DNA of 64,000 nucleotides from an uncultured Cohaesibacter sp. (GCF_963662805.1 NZ_OY759863.1:341044-405043); one strand, 5' to 3'. Counted from the stretch's first letter, positions 26,347 to 36,432 are shown. Notes: generated by a model not told the origin, from the sequence alone. Translations and numbers: made by a program.

Positions 26347-26364
26347 AAACCGGATATCCGGTTT
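26347..26364. promoter_or_regulatory. Perfect 18-bp palindrome upstream of padR
   Basis: AAACCGGATATCCGGTTT is fully self-complementary and ends 30 bases before the padR start codon. Its position over the leader suits a repressor site or an mRNA hairpin. It is unrelated in sequence to the three AT-rich repeats further upstream. Confidence 0.5.
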
Positions 26365-26394
26365 TCGTAATCAAGGCGAAATGGAAGTTCAAAG

Positions 26395-26985
26395 ATGAAC
26401 GTAAGCAGTATCTGTCTGGCGATTTTGTTCTGCGGTGACATGACGGGGTATGACATCCGCAAAATCTCGACCGAAGGCAGTTTCTGCTTCTTTGTAGAAG
26501 CCAGTTATGGCTCGATCTACCCTGCCCTGAACCGACTGGAGCATGAAGGTCTGGTCACCTGTCGGCATGAAGCTCAAGACGGGAAGCCGGCCCGGAAAGT
26601 CTATTCGATCACCGATAGCGGTCGGAAGGCTCTCCTTAGTGAAATGCTGGAACCACACAAGGAAGACATCTTCAGATCAGAATTCCTGCTGATTTCCATT
26701 TATGCGAGCCTTCTGGGGCCGGATGTGGTGGAAACGGCCATTCAACGGCAGATCAAGCTTCTCGAGCAGGAGTTGCTTCAAATTAACGCATGTGATGGTC
26801 CGGTGACCGCAGAAACTGCTGAAAAGACCACCCCAAATGTCGACCTGCCACTGATTGAAGAGGCAGGAAATTGGGCTCGGGATTATGGCACCTATTGTGT
26901 TTCTGCCGCAATCGACTATCTGAACAAGCATGGTGTGAAGTTGGTGGAAATTGCCCGCAAGGGACAATCCATCGTTGAAGATTAG
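26395..26985 (+). CDS. PadR family transcriptional regulator
   Basis: A 196-residue regulator. The PadR winged helix is clear: LAILFCGDMTGYDIRKIS, then YGSIYPALNRLEHEGLVTCR and KPARKVYSITDSGRKALL with the wing. A long C-terminal helical part (about residues 85-196) serves dimerisation. GGAAG precedes ATG 26395. It is followed on the same strand by the RND adaptor and pump, which it most likely represses, as PadR proteins often control neighbouring efflux genes. Confidence 0.88.
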   Translation: MNVSSICLAILFCGDMTGYDIRKISTEGSFCFFVEASYGSIYPALNRLEHEGLVTCRHEAQDGKPARKVYSITDSGRKALLSEMLEPHKEDIFRSEFLLISIYASLLGPDVVETAIQRQIKLLEQELLQINACDGPVTAETAEKTTPNVDLPLIEEAGNWARDYGTYCVSAAIDYLNKHGVKLVEIARKGQSIVED

Positions 26986-27102
26986 ATCAAGTCTTGGGTG
27001 TGTTTTTTCGAAGCTGCGGAATTCCTGCCGCGGCTCTTGAGTCATTTTTTGATTTTACCGCGCCGCCAATTCGCTGAGCGTGGAACATACGAGGGAAAAA
27101 CC

Positions 27103-28245
27103 ATGGCATTGCGACTGAAAGGCTCATACGGCCTTGCATTGCTATTTACGACGGGCATCGTAGGCTGGATGGCAACCGGCGAAACCGTCTTTAGTGGGCA
27201 ACAGAACGAAAATGCGACGCCGCCTCCTGCGGTTCGCAATCATCAGGCAGAAGATGAAGCCGTCCGTGTCGCCGTCAAAACATTTACGGCGCAGCAGCGT
27301 GAAAACATCCTGATCATTCGTGGCCGCACCGAAGCGGATACGAAGGTCTCCGTGCGGGCTGAAACCACTGCGATCGTCCGCGAGCGGTTTGCCAAGAAAG
27401 GCGAGTTCGTTCAGCAGGGTGATCTGCTCTGTCGTCTGGATATCGGGTCTCGCGAGGCGAGCCTTGCGAAATCCGAAGCAGCTCTGGCTCAGGCCGAGTT
27501 TGATCTCAACGCCAAGCAAACGCTGGCCACAAAGGGCTATGCTTCCGAGACGCAGCTTGCTGCCCTCAAGGCACAGCGGGATGCGGCTCTGGCCAATGTG
27601 AAGGACGCAAAGCTGGAGCTGGAGCGGACGGAAATCCGTGCGCCAATTGCCGGCATCGTTCAGGGCACCCTTGCCGAAGTGGGCGACCAACTGGCAACGG
27701 GTGGGGTCTGTGCCGAGATCATGAAACCCGATCCGATGCTTGTTGTCGGTCAGGTGTCCGAGCGGGACATCCAAAAGGTCAAGGTCGGCACGAAGGCCGA
27801 GATCAAGCTGGTCTCCGACGAAGCTGCAGAAGGCACTGTTCGCTATGTCAGCGCCACGTCAGACGTGGAAACGCGCACGTTTCTGGTTGAAGTCGAAATC
27901 GATAACGCGAACCAGACCATTCGCGACGGCATCACTGCCGTTGCCAAACTGGAGCTGCAGCCGCTTGAGGCCCATTTCATGAGCCCGGCCCATCTGACCC
28001 TGTCGGATGAAGGTCTGGTGGGCGTGATGATCGTTGAGAACAACACCACCAAATTCACGCCGGTCTCCATCCTGTCGAATGATACCGATGGTATCTGGGT
28101 GGCCGGACTTCCGGTCAAGGCCGACGTCATCACCGTGGGTCAGGAATATGTCAAGGACGGCCAGACTGTCGTCGCGGTTCCGGAAGGATCTCAAGTTGAA
28201 GGCGCAAACAAGAGTGCGCAACTTGGGTCTGGGGGGCAGTCATGA
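27103..28245 (+). CDS. RND efflux periplasmic adaptor (membrane fusion protein)
   Basis: The 380-residue adaptor starts with a membrane anchor or signal (about residues 5-25). It then shows the lipoyl half VRAETTAIVRERFAKKGEFVQQGD, the helical hairpin (about 105-165, rich in Ala, Glu, Lys), the second lipoyl half RTEIRAPIAGIVQGTLAEVGD, and beta-barrel and membrane-proximal domains. It links the inner-membrane pump to an outer-membrane channel. ATG 27103 has GAGGGAAAAA upstream and is preferred over the longer frame from 26998. Its stop overlaps the pump start by four bases. No TolC-type gene is nearby. Confidence 0.92.
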   Translation: MALRLKGSYGLALLFTTGIVGWMATGETVFSGQQNENATPPPAVRNHQAEDEAVRVAVKTFTAQQRENILIIRGRTEADTKVSVRAETTAIVRERFAKKGEFVQQGDLLCRLDIGSREASLAKSEAALAQAEFDLNAKQTLATKGYASETQLAALKAQRDAALANVKDAKLELERTEIRAPIAGIVQGTLAEVGDQLATGGVCAEIMKPDPMLVVGQVSERDIQKVKVGTKAEIKLVSDEAAEGTVRYVSATSDVETRTFLVEVEIDNANQTIRDGITAVAKLELQPLEAHFMSPAHLTLSDEGLVGVMIVENNTTKFTPVSILSNDTDGIWVAGLPVKADVITVGQEYVKDGQTVVAVPEGSQVEGANKSAQLGSGGQS

Positions 28246-31200
28246 ACGGTATTCTTGACACGATCCTCAGAGCCCGGCGCACCGTCATGACCATGATGGT
28301 CGTGCTGGTGGCCGCAGGTTTCGTCAGCTATCTGTCCATCCCCAAGGAAGCCAATCCGGACATTGACGTTCCTGTCCTCTATGTCTCGATTTCGCAGAAT
28401 GGCATCTCGCCTGAAGATGCAGCCCGTCTTCTCGTCAAGCCGATGGAGAACAAGCTGCAATCGCTTGATGGCGTCAAAGAAATGACGGCAACCGCGTCTG
28501 AGGGTCATGCCTCGGTGGTGCTGGAATTCGACGTCGGGTTCAACAAGGATCAGGCGCTGGCAGACGTGCGCGACAAGGTGGATCAGGCCAAGGCCGAACT
28601 ACCCAGCGATGCGGACGAGCCGACCATTCACGAGATCAACTTCTCACTTCAGCCGACCATCTATGTGACGCTGTCGGGCGATGTGCCCGAACGCACGCTC
28701 TATCAGCATGCCAAACGTCTGCAGGACGAGTTGGAGAGCGTCCCGACCGTACTGGAAGCAGATCTGACCGGTGAGCGTGAGGAAGTGCTGCAGGTCGAGA
28801 TCGACCTATTGAAGCTCGAATCCTACAATGTCACCCAGACCGAGCTGCTCAATGCGGTCACGCTCAACAACCAACTCGTGCCCGCGGGCTTCCTCGACAC
28901 TGGCAAGGGACGCTTCAACCTGAAGGTCCCCGGTCTGATCGAGACGGCTCACGATGTCTATTCCATTCCGATCAAGCAGAATGGCGAAGGGGTTGTCACC
29001 CTCGGCGATATCGCGGAAATCAAACGGACTTTCAAGGACCGGGAAGCCATCACGCGCGTCAACGGTCAGCCCGCCATCTCGATTGAAATCAAGAAACGGA
29101 CAGGCACCAACATCATCGAGAACAACGAGGCTGTCAGAGCCGTCGTTGCCAAGGAAATGGCCAATTGGAACCCGGCCATCAAGGTCCGGTTCATGCTCGA
29201 TGAAGCCAAGCCGATCTTCGACACGCTGGGTTCGCTTGAATCCTCGATCATGACCGCCATCGCGCTTGTTATGATGCTGGTGCTGGCTGCCCTCGGATTG
29301 CGTTCGGCGCTTTTGATCGGCATTGCGATTCCGACCTCCTTCATGACTGGCTTCCTTGTGCTCTCGGGCCTTGGCATGACCATGAATATGATGGTGATGT
29401 TCGGTCTCGTGCTGACAGTCGGGATGCTGGTCGATGGGGCCATCGTGATCGTGGAATATGCCGACCGCAAGGTGGCGGAGGGCATGGAACGCAAGGAGGC
29501 CTACATCCGTGCGGCCAAACTGATGTTCTGGCCAATCACCTCCTCCACCGCAACAACGCTTGCGGCCTTCCTGCCCATGCTTCTCTGGCCCGGCGTGGTC
29601 GGGGAATTCATGAGCTATCTGCCGATCATGGTCATTATCGTCCTGTCGTCAGCCCTGTTGACCGCGATGATCTTTCTGCCGGTGACCGGTGGCTTCATCG
29701 GTCGCAACAAGGCCAGCGAAGAAGAGATGGCCAACGCGCAGAACTTGTCAGGAACGCACAAGTTCAACGTTAGGGAAGTCAAGGGGCTCACCGGCCTTTA
29801 CGCCCGGGTCCTGCATGCTCTTGCCTCTCATCCGATCGGCAACCTCGGCACGATTGCTGCGGTGTGCATCATCGGCTTCGGGATCGTTGCCAACTTCATG
29901 CAGCACAGCAAGGGCGTCGAGTTCTTCGTCGATGAAGAGCCGCGCATCGCCATGGTCTATGTCTCGGCACGCGGTAACATGAGTGCTGTCGAGAGCCGGG
30001 CTTTGGTCAAGGCCGTCGAGGACGAAGTGCTTCAGGTTGAAGGCATCCGCGATGTGGTTTCCAACTCTGCGCCATCCGGTGTCAGCTCGGGCCCGGCCAT
30101 GGGCGATATCGGCGGGGGCGGGACAAAACCCGTCGACGCCATCGGTACGCTCAACCTCGAACTTGATGACTATTGCTGCCGTCGTCCCTCCAAGGAGATC
30201 TTTGCCGAGATCCGCGAACGGACTGCGGACATTCCGGGCATTCACATTCAGGTTGCCAAACAAGAGGGTGGTCCACCGACCGGCAAGGACGTGAACCTGC
30301 AGATCACCTCGGCGAGCTACGATCAGGTTGCGACCGTGACAGGTCTGGTGCGTCGCTATTTTGAAACCGTACCCAATCTCTTCGAGCTTGAGGACACCCG
30401 TCCCCTGCCCGGCATCGAATGGGAACTGCTGATCGACCGCAAGGAAGCGGGGCGCTACAACGCCTCGATTGCCGAGGTCGGTTCGATGGTGCAGTTGGTC
30501 ACCAACGGTTTGTTGATCGGCAAGTATCGACCTGACGATTCCGACGACGAACTCGACATTCGTGTTCGCCTGCCGGAAGACCAGCGCAGCGTCAGCCAGC
30601 TTGATCTGATGAAGCTGATGACGTCCAACGGGCAGGTTCCGATCGGCAACTTCGTCAAGGTGGCTCCGAAGCAGGAAGTCTCCTCGATCAGCCGCGTTGA
30701 TGGCTTTTATGCCATGAACGTCAAGGCAACAGTCGATCAGAGCGACGGCACCACCGTGGACCAGAAGGTCAAGGAGATCGAATCCTGGATCGAAGCCCAG
30801 AACTGGCCCGAAGGCGTGATGTTCAAGTTCCGCGGGGCAGATGAGGATCAGGAAGAATCGAGCCAGTTCCTCGGCTATGCCGCCATTGGCGCCCTGTTCA
30901 TCATGGCGATCATTCTGATCACCCAGTTCAACAGCTTCTACCAGACGGCCCTTACGTTGATGACGGTCATTCTCTCGGTGTTTGGCGTGCTTCTGGGCAT
31001 GCTGATCACGGGGCAGAAATTCTCCATCGTCATGTCCGGAACCGGGGTTGTGGCTCTGGCCGGGATCGTGGTCAACAACGCCATCGTGCTGATTGACACC
31101 TACAACCGCTTCCGGGCGGATGGCATCGACATTGTCGACGCGGTTGTCAAGACGGCAGCACAGAGGATCCGTCCGATCCTCTTGACGACGATCACCACGA

Positions 31201-31613
31201 TTGCGGGCCTCGTCCCGATGGCAACGGGCATCAACTTCGATTTCTTCAATCGGGTGATTTCCGTCGGCTCGATCACGGCGGCATGGTGGGTTCAGCTGTC
31301 AACGGCCGTGATCTCGGGTCTTGCCTTCTCGACTCTGCTCACACTGATCCTGATCCCCGTGCTGCTGGCGTTCCCCTCGGTGACGCTGAAGCCCTTCTTC
31401 AGGATGCTGTGGAGACTGGTGACGGGCAAGCGCCGACAGACGACAGGTGCTGACGAGCCGGATCTGGCGGACAATGTTGCCAATGACAGCAGTGCCCTCG
31501 CCGCTCAGGACGATCAAGACAACCGGCTGGTTGCCCTCAAGGATCGCAAGCGCAAAAGCAAGCTCCCCGATCCCCTGCCGCCGCCGAGCGAAATGCCGCA
31601 AGCGGCAGAGTGA
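28242..31613 (+). CDS. RND efflux pump inner-membrane permease (AcrB/HAE1-like)
   Basis: A 1123-residue pump with the usual 12 helices and two large periplasmic loops. It begins RARRTVMTMMVVLVAAGFVSY and keeps SIPKEANPDIDVP. In TM4 the AcrB Asp pair appears as VGMLVDGAIVIVEY, so only the first Asp remains. In TM10 the lysine position reads GIVVNNAIVLID, a variant common in other HAE-type pumps. An unusual DYCCRRPS in the second loop has adjacent cysteines. The C-terminal cytoplasmic tail of about 70 residues is long and charged. Substrate unknown. A terminator follows. Confidence 0.93.
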   Translation: MNGILDTILRARRTVMTMMVVLVAAGFVSYLSIPKEANPDIDVPVLYVSISQNGISPEDAARLLVKPMENKLQSLDGVKEMTATASEGHASVVLEFDVGFNKDQALADVRDKVDQAKAELPSDADEPTIHEINFSLQPTIYVTLSGDVPERTLYQHAKRLQDELESVPTVLEADLTGEREEVLQVEIDLLKLESYNVTQTELLNAVTLNNQLVPAGFLDTGKGRFNLKVPGLIETAHDVYSIPIKQNGEGVVTLGDIAEIKRTFKDREAITRVNGQPAISIEIKKRTGTNIIENNEAVRAVVAKEMANWNPAIKVRFMLDEAKPIFDTLGSLESSIMTAIALVMMLVLAALGLRSALLIGIAIPTSFMTGFLVLSGLGMTMNMMVMFGLVLTVGMLVDGAIVIVEYADRKVAEGMERKEAYIRAAKLMFWPITSSTATTLAAFLPMLLWPGVVGEFMSYLPIMVIIVLSSALLTAMIFLPVTGGFIGRNKASEEEMANAQNLSGTHKFNVREVKGLTGLYARVLHALASHPIGNLGTIAAVCIIGFGIVANFMQHSKGVEFFVDEEPRIAMVYVSARGNMSAVESRALVKAVEDEVLQVEGIRDVVSNSAPSGVSSGPAMGDIGGGGTKPVDAIGTLNLELDDYCCRRPSKEIFAEIRERTADIPGIHIQVAKQEGGPPTGKDVNLQITSASYDQVATVTGLVRRYFETVPNLFELEDTRPLPGIEWELLIDRKEAGRYNASIAEVGSMVQLVTNGLLIGKYRPDDSDDELDIRVRLPEDQRSVSQLDLMKLMTSNGQVPIGNFVKVAPKQEVSSISRVDGFYAMNVKATVDQSDGTTVDQKVKEIESWIEAQNWPEGVMFKFRGADEDQEESSQFLGYAAIGALFIMAIILITQFNSFYQTALTLMTVILSVFGVLLGMLITGQKFSIVMSGTGVVALAGIVVNNAIVLIDTYNRFRADGIDIVDAVVKTAAQRIRPILLTTITTIAGLVPMATGINFDFFNRVISVGSITAAWWVQLSTAVISGLAFSTLLTLILIPVLLAFPSVTLKPFFRMLWRLVTGKRRQTTGADEPDLADNVANDSSALAAQDDQDNRLVALKDRKRKSKLPDPLPPPSEMPQAAE

Positions 31614-31628
31614 TCGCCAGAGACAGAT

Positions 31629-31656
31629 AGCCCGCCTCAATCGAGGCGGGCTTTTT
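31629..31656 (+). terminator. Terminator of the padR-RND operon
   Basis: AGCCCGCCTC and GAGGCGGGCT form a 10-bp perfect stem with an AATC loop, followed by a T-run. It lies 16 bases after the RND stop and before the convergent pssA gene. Confidence 0.88.
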
Positions 31657-31690
31657 CATTGCTGAAGGGCACAAGGTGCTTCAGGCTTGA

Positions 31691-32581
31691 TCATGACTTG
31701 GCGGTTTGACCGGAACCGTTGTCATCATCCTCGCACTCTTCATCCTCATCCTCGGGCCAGTCCCCCGCGAGCATTCGGTCGTTCTTCCTGTGCCAAGAGC
31801 GGCGCGCAAACGGGATCGAAAGCAGATAAAGAAAAACGAAGGCGGAGAGGACGACCCACGGGAAGGAGAAGAGCAAGGCGACGAGAGCCACAAGCCCGAC
31901 AATCAGTGGCAGGACTTGCGCACGGGGCACGCGCAGCCCAATGGTCTTACCCGAAAAGGTCGGGATGGTGGAGACAACCAGCATCGCAATGAACAAGGTG
32001 TAGACCATCACCAGCACGGCAAACGCATCGTAATGGGGCACGCCTGCCAGTTCCAGATAAATGGGCGCCAGCACGGTGAAGGCCCCGGCCGGAGCCGGAA
32101 CGCCGACGAAATAGCCCTTGCGCCACGACGGCAGGTTCTTCTCGTCAAGCGCAACGTTGAACCTTGCGAGGCGCAGCACCATGGCAATCGCGAACAACAG
32201 TGAGGCGATCCAGCCGATCGAGGGGATCGCATTGAGGATCCAGACGTGAAGGATAAGTGCGGGTGCGACACCGAAATTGACGAAATCGGTCAGTGAATCG
32301 AGTTCGGCACCAAAGCGCGAGGCGCCGTTGAGCATCCGGGCGAGACGCCCGTCGATACCATCTAGACAGGCGGCGGCTAGAATGGACATGAGCGCCAGCT
32401 CAAATCGGCCCTCGATGGCCATGCGTACGCCGGTGAGGCCTGCACAGAGCGCGAGCAGTGTCACGATGTTGGGGGCAATGGAGCGGAAAGGAACGGCCTT
32501 GAAGCGTCGGCGCGTGGCAGGGTCTTCTGGTTCAAAGGGCTGGAACGGATTGCCGATCCCATGGTCGTGTTCGTCTTGCAT
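31691..32581 (-). CDS. pssA: CDP-diacylglycerol-serine O-phosphatidyltransferase
   Basis: The 296-residue membrane enzyme makes phosphatidylserine from CDP-diacylglycerol and serine. The CDP-alcohol phosphotransferase motif is complete, from DGIDGRLARML through GAELDSLTDF, with all the metal Asp residues. About eight helices follow the soluble N-terminus, and the tail is strongly acidic (EDEDEECEDDDNG). AGGAATATC precedes ATG 32581. It follows psd, the next step of phosphatidylethanolamine synthesis, on the same strand. Confidence 0.94.
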   Translation of the reverse strand: MQDEHDHGIGNPFQPFEPEDPATRRRFKAVPFRSIAPNIVTLLALCAGLTGVRMAIEGRFELALMSILAAACLDGIDGRLARMLNGASRFGAELDSLTDFVNFGVAPALILHVWILNAIPSIGWIASLLFAIAMVLRLARFNVALDEKNLPSWRKGYFVGVPAPAGAFTVLAPIYLELAGVPHYDAFAVLVMVYTLFIAMLVVSTIPTFSGKTIGLRVPRAQVLPLIVGLVALVALLFSFPWVVLSAFVFLYLLSIPFARRSWHRKNDRMLAGDWPEDEDEECEDDDNGSGQTAKS

Positions 32582-32665
32582 GATATTCCTGGAACCTCCC
32601 CTGCCTTTGCAGTCACAAGATCTGTTCCTGCGACTGCTGTCCTATTTCGTGCCAATCGAGCCGGT

Positions 32666-33367
32666 TTATTGTTCGCGATGGGTACCAGCTTCGCTCTGGG
32701 GGCCTTCGAGATCGGCAATGATCGTTTCGCCGGCAATCATTGACTGGCCAATGGCCACCTTGGGCACGATGTGGGTCGGCATGTAGACGTCCACCCGGCT
32801 GCCAAAGCGGATGAGGCCGAAGCGTTCGCCGACGGGGAGCATTTCGCCCTCTTGCACCCAGCAGACAATACGTCGGGCAACCAGACCGGCGATCTGGGTG
32901 ACCCCGATTGCGCCATATTCAGTGTCGATGATCAGGCTGTTGCGTTCGTTGTCCTCGCTCGCCTTGTCGAGTTCGGCATTGAGGAACTTGCCGGGCTTAT
33001 AGGCAACCTTGCTCACCTTGCCCGGAACCGGCATGCGGTTCACATGGACGTTGAAGACATTCATGAACACCGAAACGCGCATCATCGGCTCATCGGACAG
33101 ACCAAGTTCACGCGGCGGAACGGCACGACCGACACCGGAGACGATGCCGTCGGCGGGTGAAATCACAAGGCCCTTTTTGACAGGCGTTACGCGCACCGGA
33201 TCACGGAAGAAATAGGCGCACCAGAGGGTGAGAAACAGCCCGATCCAGAAAAGAGGACCGACGAACCATCCTAGAATGATCGTCGCCAAGGCAAACAGGG
33301 CGATGAACGGGTATCCCTCTGGGTGAATGGGAACCACGCTTTTACGGATGGAATCGATGATAGTCAT
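32666..33367 (-). CDS. psd: Phosphatidylserine decarboxylase proenzyme
   Basis: A 233-residue short-type (PSD-A-like) decarboxylase that turns phosphatidylserine into phosphatidylethanolamine. One or two N-terminal membrane helices (about 22-55) are followed by FFRDPVRVTPVKKGLVISPADG and MNVFNVHVNRMPVPG. The self-cleavage site that makes the pyruvoyl group is the Gly-Ser in RFGSRVDVYMP. ATG 33367 is chosen because it starts the recognisable N-terminus; AGAGGACG lies about 11 bases upstream. The frame is open to 33487. Confidence 0.93.
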   Translation of the reverse strand: MTIIDSIRKSVVPIHPEGYPFIALFALATIILGWFVGPLFWIGLFLTLWCAYFFRDPVRVTPVKKGLVISPADGIVSGVGRAVPPRELGLSDEPMMRVSVFMNVFNVHVNRMPVPGKVSKVAYKPGKFLNAELDKASEDNERNSLIIDTEYGAIGVTQIAGLVARRIVCWVQEGEMLPVGERFGLIRFGSRVDVYMPTHIVPKVAIGQSMIAGETIIADLEGPQSEAGTHREQ

Positions 33368-33602
33368 GCAGATGCGTCCTCTTTCCCGCTGCAATTGGCT
33401 GCTTTTCTTGCGACTCAAACAGCCGTCCCGTTCCCGGGATCTTTTTCCACTCAGAACGCTTTTAGCGAAACTTTGACGCCCCGCCAAGGGAGAATGATGT
33501 CTCGGGTGGCCCTCACCTCAAATCAAGCCTGTGAGTGTACCACACTGCTGGTGCACCCGATCTCACGTCCGCCCCTGATGCTCAAGTCAGTCCGGTCGCC
33601 TG

Positions 33603-34268
33603 TCAGAGGGCAACCTTGCTTGCCAGCGCTTCGTCGACGGTGACCATCGGCGCTCCGCTCAGCTTCTGATAATGGTCGAGCAGCTCGGCTTCCTCAAGGG
33701 ACAGCGTGATGCTGCGCGGGTAGAAGGGGCGGCCCCGATCCTTGACGATGGGAGTTTGCCAGCCTTCGGTTTCCTCGACAAAGCGGGCCACGCCCTGCCG
33801 GTCGAACTTGTGCAGAAAGCCTTGCATCACTGCGTCGACGTAGGATTGCAGGATCGGGAAAGCGGGATCGACCGCATCCGTATGCGCCGGGTGGCCGACA
33901 TAAATATAGCAATCGATCCCCGCCGGGATGTCGTGTGGCGTATCGAAGTGGTTGAGATCGAGAGGGACGCGATCATACATGGACTCGCGTTCGTCCACCT
34001 TGGGCAGATGGTCCTTGTGGTCGAACACCAACAGCCCGTCGCAATAGGCATCCGGATCGGCTTCCACGGACAAGGCTGCCGTCCCTCCAAAGCCGAAGGC
34101 GCGGCGCTCCTCGCTCGACCGCCAGATCGACCAACGGCGGCGATAGCCTTTCAGCCGTCCGGCAAAGCCGAAGCTCTCCGGGTTGCGGGTATCATCATTG
34201 ACGAGGGAGCCATAACCAAAATAGCCCACCCATTCGTGCGGGTTGGCCTCGATGTCTTTCAGGGTCAC
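33603..34268 (-). CDS. Gamma-glutamylcyclotransferase-fold protein
   Basis: The 221-residue product starts with the family loop YFGYGSLVN, which binds the gamma-glutamyl group, and has a candidate catalytic Glu in KVDERESMYDRV. FPILQSYVDAVMQGF and a C-terminal helical extension follow. It could act on glutathione or gamma-glutamyl peptides; this is inferred from the fold. Its start overlaps the preceding acetyltransferase stop by four bases, so they form an operon. Confidence 0.8.
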   Translation of the reverse strand: MTLKDIEANPHEWVGYFGYGSLVNDDTRNPESFGFAGRLKGYRRRWSIWRSSEERRAFGFGGTAALSVEADPDAYCDGLLVFDHKDHLPKVDERESMYDRVPLDLNHFDTPHDIPAGIDCYIYVGHPAHTDAVDPAFPILQSYVDAVMQGFLHKFDRQGVARFVEETEGWQTPIVKDRGRPFYPRSITLSLEEAELLDHYQKLSGAPMVTVDEALASKVAL

Positions 34269-34831
34269 TGGTTTTCTTCCACTTTCTGTCGGCGTCCGGC
34301 GGCGGTTTGGCGCGTCGCTTCATCGGCATCAAGCGGGATCCTGAGGACGATGGTTGCCATGTCTCTTTGCAAGAAGGGATCAAATTGCATGATCCGACAC
34401 TCTTGCACAAGTCCTTCCTTTTCATAGAAGGCAAGCGCCCGGCTGTTGCCTTCGAGCGCCGTCAGATGAAGGCTCTCGTGGCTGGCCTTGATCAGCTTTT
34501 CCTTGGCATCGGCCAGCAGGGCACCAGCGATCCCCTGCCCCTGCCAATCCGGAGCGACCCAGAGATTTTTCAGATATCCCCTGGCGATATCGCATTCGCA
34601 ATGGCCGACGATGCGGCCATCCAGATCCGCCACGATGAGGCTCTCATCTTTCGAGGCCTCACCGGTGAGATGATAGAGAAAGGAAAAATGGAAGGCCTGC
34701 TCGAGACGCAGGAAGTCATCCGACTGCAGCGTCTCGATGGCAAAGGACATTGCATTCATCCAGGCGGCCAACCCGCATTGGGTCGCCGCCTCGATGTCTT
34801 CATGTTCGAGCGGGCGCAAGGTCAATGGCAT
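34265..34831 (-). CDS. GNAT family N-acetyltransferase
   Basis: A GNAT enzyme of 188 residues from ATG 34831, or 192 from GTG 34843; the ribosome-binding site does not decide between them. The acetyl-CoA loop is seen in LKNLWVAPDWQGQGIAGALLADAK, and the end of the fold in NSRALAFYEKEGLVQECR. The C-terminal 25 residues are a charged extension. Substrate unknown. Co-transcribed with the downstream gamma-glutamylcyclotransferase-like gene. Confidence 0.83.
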   Translation of the reverse strand: MPLTLRPLEHEDIEAATQCGLAAWMNAMSFAIETLQSDDFLRLEQAFHFSFLYHLTGEASKDESLIVADLDGRIVGHCECDIARGYLKNLWVAPDWQGQGIAGALLADAKEKLIKASHESLHLTALEGNSRALAFYEKEGLVQECRIMQFDPFLQRDMATIVLRIPLDADEATRQTAAGRRQKVEENQ

Positions 34832-34856
34832 GGCGAAATGCACGTCTCTTCAGGAC

Positions 34857-36237
34857 TTACGATCCGTTGCGGATCCGGCTTGAAGGCTCTTTCATCGTGA
34901 CGAGCTCTTCGGCTGCGGTCGGATGCACTGCCATGGTCGCATCGAAGTCGGCCTTGGTGGCTCCCATCTTGATGGCGATCCCAAGCAACTGGGACATCTC
35001 GCCGGAGTCCGGCCCCAGAATATGGCAGCCCAGCACGCGATCACTGTCGGCATCGACGATGATCTTCATCAGCATTTTCTCGTCGTTGCCAGCGAGCGTG
35101 TTCTTCATCGGGCGGAACTTGGCCATATAGATGTCGAGATTGGTAAACGTGGTTTTTGCCTCAGCTTCCGTCATCCCAACCGTGCCAATTTCGGGCTGAG
35201 TGAAGACGGGCGGTTGCGATGTTGTCGTAATCGACGGTGGTCGGGTTGTTGTTGAAGAGGGTCTCGGCGAGAGGCGGCTCCTTCGCGAATGGCGACCGGC
35301 GTGAGGTTCACCCTGTCCGTGACATCGCCGACCGCGAAGATATGATCCACGTTGGTGCGGTTGTGCTCATCCACTTTGATGGCGCCGTTTCTCGCCACCT
35401 CGACGCCGACCGTTCTCCAGCCCGAGCCCCTTGGAATAGGGCGAGCGACCGATGGCGCAGAGCACCTGATCGGTCATGATGTCGAGACCCTTCTGGGTTT
35501 TGACGTGAAGGCCGTCTTCGGTCTTGGTCAGTTCGGCCACTTCATCAAGACAATGGATTACGATGCCCCTCTTCTCCATTTCCTCATGGAGGGTGGCACG
35601 GATATCATCATCAAAGCCGCGCAGGATTTCCTCGCCGCGATAAAGGACCGTGACGTTCGAGCCGAGGCCCTTGAAGATGCAGGCGAACTCGAGGGCGATG
35701 TAACCTGCCCCGACGACGACGACGCGCTCGGGCTTCTCTTCAAGATGGAAAACCTCGTTGGAGGTGATCATCAGGTCCTTGCCGGGCACATCCAGTTCAT
35801 TGGGCACACCACCCGTGGCGATCAGGATGTTGTGGGCCGTGACGGTTCTATCCTCGCCAACAAGGCGGACCGTGTGCGGCCCGACAATTTCGGCCCGCGA
35901 CTGGATGATTTCGACATTGTGGCGCTCGAGATTCTTGATATAGAGCCCGTTGAGCCGGTCGATTTCGGCATCCTTGCGCGAAATCAGAGTGTTCCAGTCA
36001 AAGCTGCTATCGCCGACAGTCCAGCCAAAACCGGCGGCGTCTTCAAAGTCGTGAGAGAATTTGGAGGCATAGACCCATGAGCTTTTTGGGGACGCATCCG
36101 CGGATCACACAGGTGCCGCCGACGCGATATTCCTCGGCCACGGCCACCTTTGCCCCATGGGTGGCAGACATGCGAGCACAGCGCACGCCCCCTGATCCGG
36201 CCCCGATCACAAACAGATCATAATCAAATTCGCTCAT
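34857..36237 (-). pseudogene. gor: Glutathione-disulfide reductase, frameshifted (four single-base insertions)
   Basis: Joining frames gives a normal 458-residue glutathione reductase: FAD loop VIGAGSGGVRCAR, redox pair GGTCVIRGCVPKKL, NADPH loop VVVGAGYIALEFA, FAVGDVTDRVNLTPVA, and the C-terminal HPTAAEELVTM. Four extra bases break it, near 36074-36076 (CCC for CC), 35410-35411, 35270-35272 and 35208-35210. Removing them restores one continuous frame with a length divisible by three. All key residues are conserved, so the gene is probably intact in the organism and damaged in this consensus. Confidence 0.88.
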
Positions 36238-36432
36238 ACCATTGCCTCTTCATCATGCACGACCGTCCACGGGGCCTCTTTTGCCACCCATGGTTCGTCC
36301 GGCATCTCAATCACTATGTTTGTTTTCAACATAAGGCTGTGAGACGAGAATAAAAGCCCCAATTCTCAAAGCAAGGCACAAGAAATCTTGAGAAAGGGGT
36401 GATCACCCCTTTCCCATCGCGGCCAGCACGAA

